Source: CALFXN01 sp937957815 (GTDB taxonomy: Bacteria; Synergistota; Synergistia; Synergistales; Aminobacteriaceae). Taken from it: a DNA stretch of 64,000 nucleotides. Numbering within the stretch: the stretch's first letter is position 1; the number at the start of each line of letters is the position of its first letter. This document shows positions 7,976 to 16,382 of the stretch, piece after piece. Both the position numbers and the translations under genes were made by a program. The stretch covers positions 62,001 to 126,000 of the forward strand of contig DAIQNX010000001.1 of NCBI GenBank assembly GCA_036788195.1, in the 5' to 3' direction. The notes below the pieces were generated by a model. The model was not told the DNA's origin, ran no database searches, and worked only from the letters and a program-made list of their open reading frames with translations.

Positions 7976-9988
7976 TCAACTATTAGCAGAAGTCTCCGTT
8001 ACATCGACATATTGAGATGAGTAGGTCAAGGGGGAAAAGAACTTCCCGCCGCCGGAGTAGAACTTGCTGAAGAACTCGACATATTGAAGTCGTAACGAAT
8101 GGACGAACGCTCCAAGAACATTGACGGCCAAACCAAACGTATGCCCGACAAGAACAACGAGAATCGCAACAAACCATCCGACATACGGAATCCCGGACGA
8201 TAATTTGCCGAGCATGTTGATAATGACACCAACTGCGGCAGATGCGAGTCCCAATGCAAGCAGGCGACTATAACTCAATACGTCGCCCAGATATGACGTG
8301 GAACCGTAAACGGCCAGAACGCCTGAGAAAAATTTCGACATGATTCCCGTTTTTCCGCGTCCCTGATACAAGAATACCGTCACGGCTCCAATGATCGCCA
8401 TCCATTTCCCTATCGGAGAAAACACGGAAGGAAGTGCTCCGGCGGCCCCTCCAAGGAGAAAGAGAAGACCTGATAGCATCGTAATCCACGCACCCTTATC
8501 ACAAAAGGCCGCCATGTAATCCTTCTTCCGGAGGCAATCGTAGAACGCAATGAAAAGCCCGAAGCCCAAGTGGACGACCCCGAAGGTGAGAGCTATTCCA
8601 AGGATAGTCATCGGCTTTTGCATGGGATCTATGACAAAAAACAAATTCTTGATCGGCTTCAGGAAACTCAGAAAACCGACCGAGTCCACGAGGTCGCCGA
8701 ACCAGCTTCCGGTCAACGCACCATAAATAAGCGTCGAAACGGCCGCTCCGAGAATCAAGTGCATGAATTGCTTGACAGACGATGGCATTCTCTTGTACTT
8801 GCGAAGAAAGTACAAGAGTCCCGCGATCATGACAAGCGCATATCCCGCGTCGCCAAGACACATACCGAAGTATATGAAGAAAAACGGCGCCAAGAGTGGA
8901 GTAGGATCCAGCTCACCGTACAGAGGCACACCATAGAGTTTCGTCAGCGTTTCATATGGAAGCGCCGCTTTGGCGTTCTGAAGAAGAGTGGGAGGAAGAT
9001 CGCCCTCCCCCGGATCGGCAAGAACCATCTCAATGCTGTCGCGGAATGGAAGGAGCTCTCTTTTGAGGAAGTCGACGGCCTTTACCGGAACCCACGCTTG
9101 AAGGGCAATCGTCTGTTCCGTGACAATACTGTCATCAAGAGCCTCGAAACGTTTTCTGAGCGAAGAATAGTAATCGCTCAGACTTCGTATCGCAGGTACC
9201 ATCTTCTCCGCTTCTTCGCCGACTTTGCGAACTATAAAAGCATCCTCTGCGGCGAGTGCGTCCTGTCGCTTTTTTAGCACGGCGATTTCGTCCGAAGCGT
9301 TCTGCGTCATATTGCGGGGAATTTCGACTCTTGAAAGAGAATACTTCGAAGAGATCTCGAAGGCCTCGGGTTCCCGTTCTTTCGCATACAACAGGGTCAC
9401 CCAGACATCCGGATCCTTTTCATCAACTCGGGCTACAAAAATCTCCGTATCTTTTCCCAATCGAGATTCGACAGCGTTTTTCCAGCCCTGGAGCGACGCG
9501 ACGGGCAAGGTCCCGGATATTCCGCGAACACGTTCTGTCCCGCAGGAAAGAAATTCCATCGGGTAAGGAAAGTCCAGGAATTTTTTCAGAAGGTCCAGTT
9601 GGCCTATATTTTGCGAGACTTCGGACCTCACGGCCATCAGACGCGACTCAAGCGAATGCATCCTTGCGGCGATGTCACCGACATTCGTTCCGGCCGACAG
9701 TTTTTCGAGTTCTTCCATGGAGAAGATTGGTCTTTCACCGAGCGATCTATCAAGAGAAGAAACGGGGTCTTTATAGTGAGGTTCGAGAAAGCGAAGAAGA
9801 AAACGGATGTCGGAGATTTGTCCGTCGATTTGCTGCAATCGCTCATTCATTACAGGAGCCTCGCGAGACGCATCATCCGTACGGCTGATAATTTCGCAAC
9901 AGCCGACTTTCTGCAGTACTCCGAGGACATCGTCACAAACCGACTTGTGCACGTACAGATCGAGTTTCTTGAGTTCAGCTACGGCCAT
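7976..9988 (-). CDS. ntpI: V-type ATPase subunit I (a-subunit, stator/ion channel)
   Basis: The 670-residue protein has an N-terminal cytoplasmic half with coiled coils (about 1-330) and a C-terminal half with about seven to eight membrane helices, for example PFFFIYFGMCLGDAGYALVM and YLGDVLSYSRLLALGLASA, the latter containing the conserved arginine that faces the rotor carboxylate. It forms the ion half-channels and anchors the peripheral stalks. The ATG at 9988 is preferred to an upstream TTG at 9997 because the GAGGTGA ribosome site lies at proper spacing only for the ATG. It overlaps the H subunit gene by fourteen bases. Confidence 0.95.
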   Translation of the reverse strand: MAVAELKKLDLYVHKSVCDDVLGVLQKVGCCEIISRTDDASREAPVMNERLQQIDGQISDIRFLLRFLEPHYKDPVSSLDRSLGERPIFSMEELEKLSAGTNVGDIAARMHSLESRLMAVRSEVSQNIGQLDLLKKFLDFPYPMEFLSCGTERVRGISGTLPVASLQGWKNAVESRLGKDTEIFVARVDEKDPDVWVTLLYAKEREPEAFEISSKYSLSRVEIPRNMTQNASDEIAVLKKRQDALAAEDAFIVRKVGEEAEKMVPAIRSLSDYYSSLRKRFEALDDSIVTEQTIALQAWVPVKAVDFLKRELLPFRDSIEMVLADPGEGDLPPTLLQNAKAALPYETLTKLYGVPLYGELDPTPLLAPFFFIYFGMCLGDAGYALVMIAGLLYFLRKYKRMPSSVKQFMHLILGAAVSTLIYGALTGSWFGDLVDSVGFLSFLKPIKNLFFVIDPMQKPMTILGIALTFGVVHLGFGLFIAFYDCLRKKDYMAAFCDKGAWITMLSGLLFLLGGAAGALPSVFSPIGKWMAIIGAVTVFLYQGRGKTGIMSKFFSGVLAVYGSTSYLGDVLSYSRLLALGLASAAVGVIINMLGKLSSGIPYVGWFVAILVVLVGHTFGLAVNVLGAFVHSLRLQYVEFFSKFYSGGGKFFSPLTYSSQYVDVTETSANS

Positions 9989-10301
9989 ATCGAGCAATCA
10001 CCTCTTCTGCAATCCAGGTAGCCGTCTGAGTGATTCGCCCCTTGTGGCTGCCCGAAAACGCAGCAATGCGTTCCTTTCCTGCCTCCACAATTTTCCGCGC
10101 CCGTTCCTCCGCTTCAGCTTCGACTCTGGAGACGGATTCCTTGTATCCCTTGAACGCGCTCTGCTTTGCACCCTTGATCTTTTGCTCGGCATCGTTCGTC
10201 GCCGCGTTTACAAGCTTCACAGCCTCAGCCTTCGCGTCAACGATTCGTTTCTTGGAACTCATCTCCACAGCTTTTATCTCTTCCGCGAGGTTCAACGCCA
10301 T
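9975..10301 (-). CDS. ntpG: V-type ATPase subunit H/G (peripheral stalk)
   Basis: The first operon gene encodes a 108-residue, almost wholly alpha-helical protein rich in E, A and K (MALNLAEEIKAVEMSSKKR at the start, IAEEVIARYGRS at the end), as expected for the V/A-type G/H subunit that coils around subunit E in the peripheral stalk. Start at ATG 10301; a GTG two codons earlier (10307) is possible because a run of G sits at usable distance from both. Identification rests on position at the head of the operon, size and helical composition, since this family has few signature residues. Confidence 0.85.
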   Translation of the reverse strand: MALNLAEEIKAVEMSSKKRIVDAKAEAVKLVNAATNDAEQKIKGAKQSAFKGYKESVSRVEAEAEERARKIVEAGKERIAAFSGSHKGRITQTATWIAEEVIARYGRS

Positions 10302-10333
10302 ACACACTACACCCCCCTTCCAATGTACGTACC

Positions 10334-10404
10334 ATTATAGAGTAAACCGCACTATCCCGTCACAAAACCCCAATAATTCTAATACCCTGAGAATTTTGTG
10401 TCAA
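10334..10404 (-). promoter_or_regulatory. Promoter region of the V-ATPase operon
   Basis: The minus strand shows TTGACA (10399-10404), a 17-base spacer and TAGAAT (10376-10381), close to the sigma-70/A consensus. A second perfect -10 hexamer TATAAT lies nearer the gene (10334-10339) but lacks a good -35. Transcription would start upstream of the H subunit. Confidence 0.7.
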
Positions 10405-10464
10405 ACTTGGCATAAAGTCGAGGATAATTCGGGAAATGAAGTCCATTTTTGAAGGGGAAAAAAA

Positions 10465-10540
10465 TGGAGCGGACAACGGGGTTCGAACCCGCGACCCTCA
10501 GCTTGGGAAGCTGATGCTCTACCAACTGAGCTATGTCCGC
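10465..10540 (-). tRNA. tRNA-Gly(CCC)
   Basis: A full cloverleaf on the reverse strand: acceptor GCGGACA/TGTCCGC, D arm GCTC-AGTTGGTAGA-GC, anticodon stem TCAGC/GCTGA enclosing TTCCCAA (anticodon CCC, codon GGG), T loop TTCGAAC, discriminator T and encoded CCA. A nine-base inverted repeat (arms about 10442-10450 and 10460-10468) overlaps the 3' end and may contribute to termination. Confidence 0.96.
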
Positions 10541-10554
10541 TCGCTACGGAGGGT

Positions 10555-10583
10555 ATTATAGCCTTGCGCCGCAGGCTTTGCAA
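10555..10583 (-). promoter_or_regulatory. Promoter of tRNA-Gly
   Basis: TTGCAA (10578-10583), a 17-base spacer and TATAAT (10555-10560) on the minus strand, ending 14 bases before the tRNA 5' end. Confidence 0.7.
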
Positions 10584-10664
10584 GGTCATCCGATCGAGTA
10601 TCGCCTATTTTGCAGACATAGAGGCATATTCCTGCTCAAAGGATCATAAAAAGCGCGACTTCCT

Positions 10665-12023
10665 CTATGCGGAGGAGTTCTTTCGAATCAATGTCGCAAC
10701 GCATTCGACATGCGTCGTTTGTGGAAACATATCGAACGGTCGTGCCTTGAGAAATCCGTATCCATTTTCGCTCAGAATACGAATATCCCGGGAAAGGGTC
10801 GCCGGATTGCACGAAACGTAAACGATTTTCGCAGGTCTCAGCTTCTTTCCGAGCTCTTCCAGCACCACACGATCGCACCCGGTTCGCGGCGGATCGACCA
10901 GGACAGTTTCGAAGGAATCCGTCATGCCGCCGACCGTATCTTCCGCGCACCCCGTCACCGCCGTAACATTTCGGATTCCGTTGATCTCACATGTCTGCAG
11001 AATCGCAGCAGCGGCCGAAGGCCATTCCTCGACAGCCACAACCTTCCGGAAGTGTCGTGCAAGATACATCGTCAAAGATCCTATTCCGGAATAAAGTTCC
11101 AGGAGATTCGCGCCATCGCCGGCTTCCGCCGCAGCATACTCGTACAGTCGCTTCGCCTGAAAACTGTTGACCTGAAAGAAATCCGCAATACCGTACCGAT
11201 AAAGAAAATGGCCGAGGCGCTCCCGGATGGAAATTTCACCTGATATCTTCCGTATTTCGGCTCCAAGTATGACGTTCGAACGATCAGGATTTATATTGAT
11301 ACACACGCCACGCGGGATAACCTCTTCGGAGCCGAGGAAAGCACGCAAAGCATCAATGGCAGCGGCGTCAGGCATCTGCCTGCAAACAAGCCCGAGAACG
11401 ATATCCCCGGTAAACGTTCCCGAACGCAATACAATGTGCCTCAACAATCCGGAATGCCTTTTTTCATCGTACGGTGCAATCGGGAAACGCGGGAGCGTCC
11501 CGGAGATATTGCGAAAGAGGGACTCGAGTCCGCCGTCAATAACGGAACACGCATCAAGAGGGACAATGTCGTGCGTCTTTTCCCGAAAAAAACCTGTTTT
11601 CACACCTTTCGTGGTTTTTCGGACGGGGAATGACGCCTTGTTTCTGTATTTCCAGGCCCTCGGGCTCGCAATACATTCGTCAGTCCCATGAATCGGCTCC
11701 ATTCCAGCGATTCTTTGGAACGCATCTTTGACGATACGCGTTTTCAGCTGAAGTTGCAGTTCATACGTCGCGTGCTGGAGATTGCATCCACCGCAGGTTT
11801 CGTACCACCTGCACGCCGGAACACAACGCCGCCTTTCCTGCGAGAGATAACGGACGACTTGAGCAACGGCGTAGTCGCGAGTCTCGCGCGTAACGGCCAC
11901 TTCGACTTCTTCATCGGGAAGCGCGCCTTCAACGAAGAGGACTTTCCCGTTTTTTAGATGGGTCAGTCCCCTTCCGTCGCTGCTGACCGATTCGATTGCA
12001 ACAACCCGGTTTTCTGTTTTCAC
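10665..12023 (-). CDS. rlmD: 23S rRNA (uracil-5-)-methyltransferase, RumA/RlmD family
   Basis: The 452-residue protein has an N-terminal TRAM domain, an iron-sulfur cysteine cluster with C71-x5-C77-x2-C80 (CRWYETCGGCNLQH), and a C-terminal SAM methyltransferase domain with LELYSGIGSLTMYLARHF, the VLVDPPRTGCDR block and the catalytic cysteine in VYVSCNPATLSRDIR. These define the TrmA/RumA family, which methylates C5 of uridine using SAM. The choice between 23S U747, U1939 or both (RlmC, RlmD, RlmCD) cannot be made from sequence alone. A GTG at 12023 with GAGAGG nine bases upstream is preferred over the TTG at 12032. The gene starts right after the kor terminator, and no clear promoter of its own was seen. 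Confidence 0.9.
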   Translation of the reverse strand: MKTENRVVAIESVSSDGRGLTHLKNGKVLFVEGALPDEEVEVAVTRETRDYAVAQVVRYLSQERRRCVPACRWYETCGGCNLQHATYELQLQLKTRIVKDAFQRIAGMEPIHGTDECIASPRAWKYRNKASFPVRKTTKGVKTGFFREKTHDIVPLDACSVIDGGLESLFRNISGTLPRFPIAPYDEKRHSGLLRHIVLRSGTFTGDIVLGLVCRQMPDAAAIDALRAFLGSEEVIPRGVCININPDRSNVILGAEIRKISGEISIRERLGHFLYRYGIADFFQVNSFQAKRLYEYAAAEAGDGANLLELYSGIGSLTMYLARHFRKVVAVEEWPSAAAAILQTCEINGIRNVTAVTGCAEDTVGGMTDSFETVLVDPPRTGCDRVVLEELGKKLRPAKIVYVSCNPATLSRDIRILSENGYGFLKARPFDMFPQTTHVECVATLIRKNSSA

Positions 12024-12036
12024 TGTCGACAACCTC

Positions 12037-12068
12037 TCAAAAAAAGCCGCCGACTTCGTCGGCGGCTT
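12037..12068 (-). terminator. Terminator of the kor operon
   Basis: A nine-bp GCCGCCGAC/GTCGGCGGC stem with a four-base loop (12046-12066), followed on the minus strand by seven T. Confidence 0.92.
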
Positions 12069-12088
12069 TGCATTCTTTTCCGGACCAC

Positions 12089-12646
12089 CTACAGATGCAG
12101 GCTCGATTTGAAGAGAAGATACCCCTCATCAAATGCACGCGCATTCAACTCTTCCGTTCCCTTCGGGACACGCGCGCAAATCGCCTTCCTGATCGAATCG
12201 GGACTGACGATCTTCTCCAGCTCTAGGACTCTCGCAACGGTTCCAAGAGCCACCATATTCGTCACAAGCTCTCTTCCGATCTTTTCTCTCGCAGTCCGCA
12301 CTATCGGAAGATGGTAGAGGTACGCATCAACCTGCGGGAAACTCGTAACAAAGAAATCGTCGAATATTATCCTCCCGCCGGGCAATGTTTCAAGCGAGAA
12401 TTCCTCACAGGCCTGCTGGGTCAGGATAACCTGAAGATTCGGCGAGACCGCCTTCGGGTAATCAACAGGTTCGGTCGAGATGACGACCTCGGCCTTCGAT
12501 TTTCCTCCACGGGCTTCCGGTCCATACGACTGCGACTGCACGACATACAGCCCGTCTTCGAAAAGAGCAGCCGCCTCTCCTGCGATGAGGGCAGCAAGAA
12601 TCACTCCCTGTCCGCCGGATCCGGCAAAGCGAATTTCGTATCTCAT
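12089..12646 (-). CDS. korC: 2-oxoacid:ferredoxin oxidoreductase, gamma subunit
   Basis: The 185-residue protein starts with EIRFAGSGGQGVILAALI, the glycine-rich signature of the gamma subunit, followed by QSQSYGPEARGGKSKAEVVIS. The gamma subunit completes the four-part enzyme that converts a 2-oxoacid plus CoA to acyl-CoA, CO2 and reduced ferredoxin. It overlaps korB by four bases (ATGA) and ends at the operon terminator. Specificity (2-oxoglutarate, branched-chain or other 2-oxoacid) is not fixed by sequence here. The KEGG-style Kor name is used because all subunits are separate and resemble the Kor group. Confidence 0.9.
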   Translation of the reverse strand: MRYEIRFAGSGGQGVILAALIAGEAAALFEDGLYVVQSQSYGPEARGGKSKAEVVISTEPVDYPKAVSPNLQVILTQQACEEFSLETLPGGRIIFDDFFVTSFPQVDAYLYHLPIVRTAREKIGRELVTNMVALGTVARVLELEKIVSPDSIRKAICARVPKGTEELNARAFDEGYLLFKSSLHL

Positions 12647-13473
12647 CGGCTTTCTCCTCTTCCCTGGACTCTGGAAATCAACGCCAGATACTGATCCGTG
12701 TACTCAGGTACATCCTTATTTACAAACTCTCCAATGATGATTTTTCCCTCAAGCTCTTCCCGAGTCATCGTTTTCGATTTCTCAAACGCCACGGAATTTT
12801 CCTTGAAGAAGTTGATGTTTTCGATAGGAGTCCTTCTCTTATTTCGACGACCATACTGCGTATGACAGCTGCTGACGATCTCGATAACGGAAAACCCCTT
12901 CTTTTGAATACCCTTCTTGATAAACGTTTCCGCCTGTTTGGGATTCGCTATCGTCGCTCTTGCCACATAGGAAGCGCCGGCCCCCTCGGCCAGTCTGCAG
13001 ATGTCGAAATTCGGTTCGATGGCGCCATACGGCGCAGTCGTCGCAAGCGATCCCCTCGGTGTCGTCGGGGAGGCCTGCCCGCCAGTCATTCCATATATAT
13101 TGTTGTTCATGACGATCGCCGTTATATCGATGTTCCGGCGACACGCATGAATGAAGTGGTTTCCTCCGATCGCCGAGCAGTCGCCGTCGCCCATCACATC
13201 GACAACGGTCAATGACGGATTCGAAAGCTTGATGCCGGTGGCGAAGGCAAGGGATCTTCCATGCGTGGTGTGCATCGTGCACGCGTCGATATATCCCGCC
13301 ATACGGCTCGAACAGCCGATCCCCGAAGCGATAACGGTCTCACTCCTTTTTTTCTCGAGAGAAACGAGCGCCCGTAACAAAGAGTGCATAATGATACCGT
13401 GACCACACCCGGGGCACCAGATGTGCGGGAAGAAACGGGTGCGAAGCCAGGACATCACTTCTGGACTCGGCAT
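12643..13473 (-). CDS. korB: 2-oxoacid:ferredoxin oxidoreductase, beta subunit (TPP-binding)
   Basis: The 276-residue protein carries HIWCPGCGHGIIMHSLLRAL near the N-terminus and the thiamine-diphosphate motif DVMGDGDCSAIGGNHFIHA followed by NNNIYGMTGGQASPTTP, as in KorB/PorB subunits. It holds TPP and part of the electron-transfer path. The true start is the ATG at 13473, two bases after the korA stop and served by a GGAGGTGG site at the end of korA; the open frame continues 68 codons further upstream but only as a shadow of korA. It overlaps korC by four bases. Confidence 0.93.
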   Translation of the reverse strand: MPSPEVMSWLRTRFFPHIWCPGCGHGIIMHSLLRALVSLEKKRSETVIASGIGCSSRMAGYIDACTMHTTHGRSLAFATGIKLSNPSLTVVDVMGDGDCSAIGGNHFIHACRRNIDITAIVMNNNIYGMTGGQASPTTPRGSLATTAPYGAIEPNFDICRLAEGAGASYVARATIANPKQAETFIKKGIQKKGFSVIEIVSSCHTQYGRRNKRRTPIENINFFKENSVAFEKSKTMTREELEGKIIIGEFVNKDVPEYTDQYLALISRVQGRGESR

Positions 13474-13475
13474 AA

Positions 13476-14609
13476 TTACGCCACCTCCTCGATAACTTTC
13501 AGGATATCTTTGGGCTTGAAAAGCTCTCCGTTCACGAGGGATTGCTGAACAATCTTTGCCTTCCCCTTCGTAGCACGTTCGACTTCCAGAACCATTTGTC
13601 CGCAGTTCATCTCCGGAACGATTATCGTACGCACGCGTCTTGCGAGCTTTTCGAGCTCCTTGTCGGGAAACGGCCACAACGTAATCGGCCGGAAGAATCC
13701 AGCTTTTATATCACGCCTCCGGGCATCCCGGACCGCTCTCCTCGCGGACCGGGCAACACTTCCGTACGCAAGAACCACGACATCCGCATCATCTGTGTAC
13801 TCCGTTTCGTATCGGACAATCTCATCCCGGAAACGGTCGACCTTGCGCATGAGCCTGTTTATGTTCTTTTCGATCTCCTCGGGATTGTTGGTCGGGAACC
13901 CCCAGTCGTTATGCGTCAGCCCCGTAACGTGCCAAGTATATCCGTCACCGAAGGACGCCATACAGGGCAGATCGTCTTTCGGGTCCGGCCGATACGGAAC
14001 GAACTTCTCCGGCACATCCACGGGACGCTTTCTGTTGACGATCTCGATACTTTCCTTTTCCGGAACGAGAACTTTTTCTCTCATATGCGCAATGACTTCG
14101 TCGCTGAGTATGAGAACAGGTTGCCTGAATCTTTCAGCGTTGTTGAAGGCATGGATCGCGATTTCGTAGCATTCCTGCGCGGAGGACGGAGCGTAACAAA
14201 TACTCGCATGATCGCCATGGGTTCCCCAGCGGGCCTGCATGACATCCTGTTGTCCTCCTTTGGTCGGTGTTCCTGTCGAAGGCCCCCCTCGCATGACATC
14301 AACAAGAACCATCGGAACCTCCGCGATATATGCGAGGCCAAGATTTTCCTGTTTCAGCGAGAAACCGGGCCCCGATGTCGCCGTAAGGGATTTCATGCCG
14401 GTGATCGAGGCACCGATGACCGAGGCGATCCCGGCGATTTCATCTTCCATCTGAATGAATCGTCCGTTCAGCTTGGGCAGTTCCTCCGCCATAATCTCCG
14501 CGATTTCCGAAGAAGGCGTTATCGGGTAGCCTCCAAAAAACCGGCATCCCGCCGCCAAAGCACCGTACGCAAGCGCCTCGTTCCCCTGCCAGAAGGCAAC
14601 CTCAGGCAT
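13476..14609 (-). CDS. korA: 2-oxoacid:ferredoxin oxidoreductase, alpha subunit
   Basis: The 377-residue protein shows the KorA pyrimidine-domain start WQGNEALAYGALAAGCRFFG, GYPITPSSEIAEIMAEELPK, MEDEIAGIASVIGASITG and VMRGGPSTGTPTKGGQQDVM, all diagnostic of the alpha subunit, followed by the domain II region and the C-terminal PEMNCGQM block. It binds the 2-oxoacid and CoA together with KorB. Its start overlaps the end of the ferredoxin subunit gene by eight bases. It is central to peptide and amino-acid fermentation in anaerobes. Confidence 0.94.
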   Translation of the reverse strand: MPEVAFWQGNEALAYGALAAGCRFFGGYPITPSSEIAEIMAEELPKLNGRFIQMEDEIAGIASVIGASITGMKSLTATSGPGFSLKQENLGLAYIAEVPMVLVDVMRGGPSTGTPTKGGQQDVMQARWGTHGDHASICYAPSSAQECYEIAIHAFNNAERFRQPVLILSDEVIAHMREKVLVPEKESIEIVNRKRPVDVPEKFVPYRPDPKDDLPCMASFGDGYTWHVTGLTHNDWGFPTNNPEEIEKNINRLMRKVDRFRDEIVRYETEYTDDADVVVLAYGSVARSARRAVRDARRRDIKAGFFRPITLWPFPDKELEKLARRVRTIIVPEMNCGQMVLEVERATKGKAKIVQQSLVNGELFKPKDILKVIEEVA

Positions 14610-14814
14610 TTTCCCCAGCCTCCCTCACCGTGATGGCCATATCCGGACACGTATTCTCGCACTGGTGACACCCGATGCATTTGTCGATGTGGACCGGATC
14701 CGCCTTCATTCGGTCGTTCAGGACAAGAACCTTCTTCGGACATATCCCGATGCACAGCTCACATCCTTTACACCAACTCGTGTTCACAATTACCTCGAAA
14801 CGGCTCGCGGACAT
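14602..14814 (-). CDS. korD: 2-oxoacid:ferredoxin oxidoreductase, delta subunit (2x[4Fe-4S] ferredoxin)
   Basis: The 70-residue protein has two complete CxxCxxCxxxCP motifs, CKGCELCIGICP and CIGCHQCENTCP, so it should carry two [4Fe-4S] clusters and pass electrons from KorB to external ferredoxin. The ATG at 14814 is chosen because GGAGG lies seven bases upstream; an ATG five codons earlier would place that site inside the gene. It is the first gene of korDABC, and the promoter at 14876-14904 lies 60 bases upstream. Confidence 0.93.
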   Translation of the reverse strand: MSASRFEVIVNTSWCKGCELCIGICPKKVLVLNDRMKADPVHIDKCIGCHQCENTCPDMAITVREAGENA

Positions 14815-14875
14815 TTTGTATTCCTCCATTTCCCGATTGCCGAGTTCCTGAATAATACGAATTAGCCTCGGTGTA

Positions 14876-14904
14876 AGAATAACTTCTTAGCATTCCGCGT
14901 TCAA
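14876..14904 (-). promoter_or_regulatory. Promoter of korDABC
   Basis: Minus-strand TTGAAC (14899-14904), 17-base spacer, TATTCT (14876-14881). Confidence 0.6.
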
Positions 14905-14960
14905 GGGTCGTCACTCTATTTTTCGCATGAGATATGATGTATTTTAGGGAAATTTATGAC

Positions 14961-15004
14961 AAAAAATCGGGAAAAAGCTTCCGCCTCTCACTATCCCTTC
15001 CCGA
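14961..15004 (-). terminator. Terminator after tsaB
   Basis: Minus-strand TCGGGAA (14998-15004) pairs with TTCCCGA (14967-14973), followed by six T. The stem overlaps the last codons of tsaB; the loop is about 24 bases and may fold further. Confidence 0.65.
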
Positions 15005-15659
15005 CATCGGGCGCCCTGTGATACTTTGCACGAATCTCAGAAGGACACACCGCCTCATTTTTTTTCTTGCGGCAGAGCTCCGAAACAGCCCCACCTCCCG
15101 GACGACCGAATGAATAACAGATATCGGAACTCGACCCGGTGAACAACCCGTCATACGATTCCTTATCCTGAGCCAGAATCCTGTACGCCGCTCCCATCTT
15201 CTCAAGGCCGCGGCAGAATTCCTGCGGAGAACAACAGCGAATGTCGCACAAGGGCATCGCTCCCCCGCATTCGATCCTGTACGCCGCTCCAAAAAGATTT
15301 CCCCGCGACGCCTTCAAAACAGGAGCGACAATCTCGCCCGTTTTCCCCGCCGACTGCACCATCACCTCAAGCGAATCGATCGCAACGATTTGTTTTTCCG
15401 ATGCAAACGCAAGCGCGACGGCAAACGCCATCCCGATCCTGATTCCGGTAAAGAAGCCGGGGCCGACAGTCACTCCAAGGACAGTGATATCGGATATACT
15501 CACGTTCCCAAAACTCATCAGGGAAGAAAGCATTCCGGGCAACAACGAGGCCTGTCTCTTCCCAGCATTCACATTCATTTCAACCAGAACGCCGCTTTCA
15601 TCCGATAACCCCATGTTGGTCCATCTCATGCTGCAGTCTATTCCAAGGTATAGGCCCAC
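14991..15659 (-). CDS. tsaB: tRNA t6A37 threonylcarbamoyltransferase complex subunit TsaB
   Basis: The 222-residue protein starts VGLYLGIDCSMRWTNMGL and contains the TsaB block TVGPGFFTGIRIGMAFAVAL and IVAIDSLEVM, an ASKHA-fold pseudo-enzyme partner of TsaD. With TsaD and TsaE it makes N6-threonylcarbamoyl-adenosine at position 37 of ANN-decoding tRNAs. The GTG start at 15659 has GGAGG seven bases upstream; the longer open frame to 15818 only shadows tsaE. It overlaps tsaE by 22 bases. tsaD and tsaC are not in the window. Confidence 0.88.
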   Translation of the reverse strand: MGLYLGIDCSMRWTNMGLSDESGVLVEMNVNAGKRQASLLPGMLSSLMSFGNVSISDITVLGVTVGPGFFTGIRIGMAFAVALAFASEKQIVAIDSLEVMVQSAGKTGEIVAPVLKASRGNLFGAAYRIECGGAMPLCDIRCCSPQEFCRGLEKMGAAYRILAQDKESYDGLFTGSSSDICYSFGRPGGGAVSELCRKKKNEAVCPSEIRAKYHRAPDVGKG

Positions 15660-16138
15660 CGTCGATCCTCCAGTTCCGTGACAATCGCATGTATAACTTC
15701 TTCCGCCCGGCGCCCCTCGATGCCCCAGCGGATCAGCCGTTCGTTCCGCCGTTCCCGCTGAAAAAAATCGAAAAACCATTTGTTCTTTCCAGGAAGGCCG
15801 TCTGCCCGTTCCGGCCATTCGACGACAAGAACGTCGCCGTTATCGATGAATTCATCGAGCACCAAATCGTTTTCCAGTCCCTCTTCAATACGGTACAGAT
15901 CTACATGAATCAGGCGCGGTTTCGTCGGATATTCGTGAACGAGTGTGAATGACGGACTGCGGACCGCATAGAACCCTAACCCTTGCGCCAGTCCCCGCGT
16001 GAAGACCGTCTTTCCCGAACCGAGATCGCCCCGCAGGAGGATGCACAGATCCCTTTCGATATATCCTGAAAAAAAACTTCCGAAGGATAATGTCATCTCC
16101 GAAGAATCCGAGACGATACTAAGAAAGTACTTTTCCAT
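15638..16138 (-). CDS. tsaE: tRNA t6A37 biosynthesis ATPase TsaE
   Basis: The 166-residue protein has the Walker A motif RGDLGSGKTVFTRGLAQGLG, SPSFTLVHEY and LIHVDLYRIE, the defining blocks of the TsaE/YjeE family, and a catalytic-type VVEWPERA near residue 105. It drives the TsaB-TsaD cycle with ATP. The ATG at 16138 with a GGAAGAGGG site nine bases upstream is preferred; the longer frame overlaps the gene before it. It sits one base after the stop of the small membrane protein. Confidence 0.92.
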   Translation of the reverse strand: MEKYFLSIVSDSSEMTLSFGSFFSGYIERDLCILLRGDLGSGKTVFTRGLAQGLGFYAVRSPSFTLVHEYPTKPRLIHVDLYRIEEGLENDLVLDEFIDNGDVLVVEWPERADGLPGKNKWFFDFFQRERRNERLIRWGIEGRRAEEVIHAIVTELEDRRWAYTLE

Positions 16139-16139
16139 C

Positions 16140-16382
16140 TTACGAATCCCTCTTCCTTCCGGAACGACGAAACAGAATGACGATGAGCAACACCGTCGCG
16201 ACAGCAACAAGGAGAAAGGAAAGCATTCCGCCTGCCTGAAGCAACTTCGGATGCATTCTTCTGACTCCGACGAGCAGCAGAAACGACATAATGCAGCCGA
16301 GAGCAGTGTTCTTCAAGCCTTTTCGACGGATCTGTTCGGTTTTCCGTATCTCTTCATCCCAGTCGATTCGACGACGACGCAT
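16140..16382 (-). CDS. Small membrane protein of unknown function (two helices)
   Basis: The 80-residue frame encodes a charged N-terminus (MRRRRIDWDEEIRKTEQIRR), two hydrophobic segments (about 26-41 and 51-70) and a basic C-terminus (FRRSGRKRDS). It resembles no family I can name. Support comes from packing: its ATG lies inside the end of nnr, its stop is one base from the tsaE start, and the frame is in phase with no larger shadow. It probably sits in the cytoplasmic membrane with both ends inside. Function unknown. Confidence 0.6.
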   Translation of the reverse strand: MRRRRIDWDEEIRKTEQIRRKGLKNTALGCIMSFLLLVGVRRMHPKLLQAGGMLSFLLVAVATVLLIVILFRRSGRKRDS

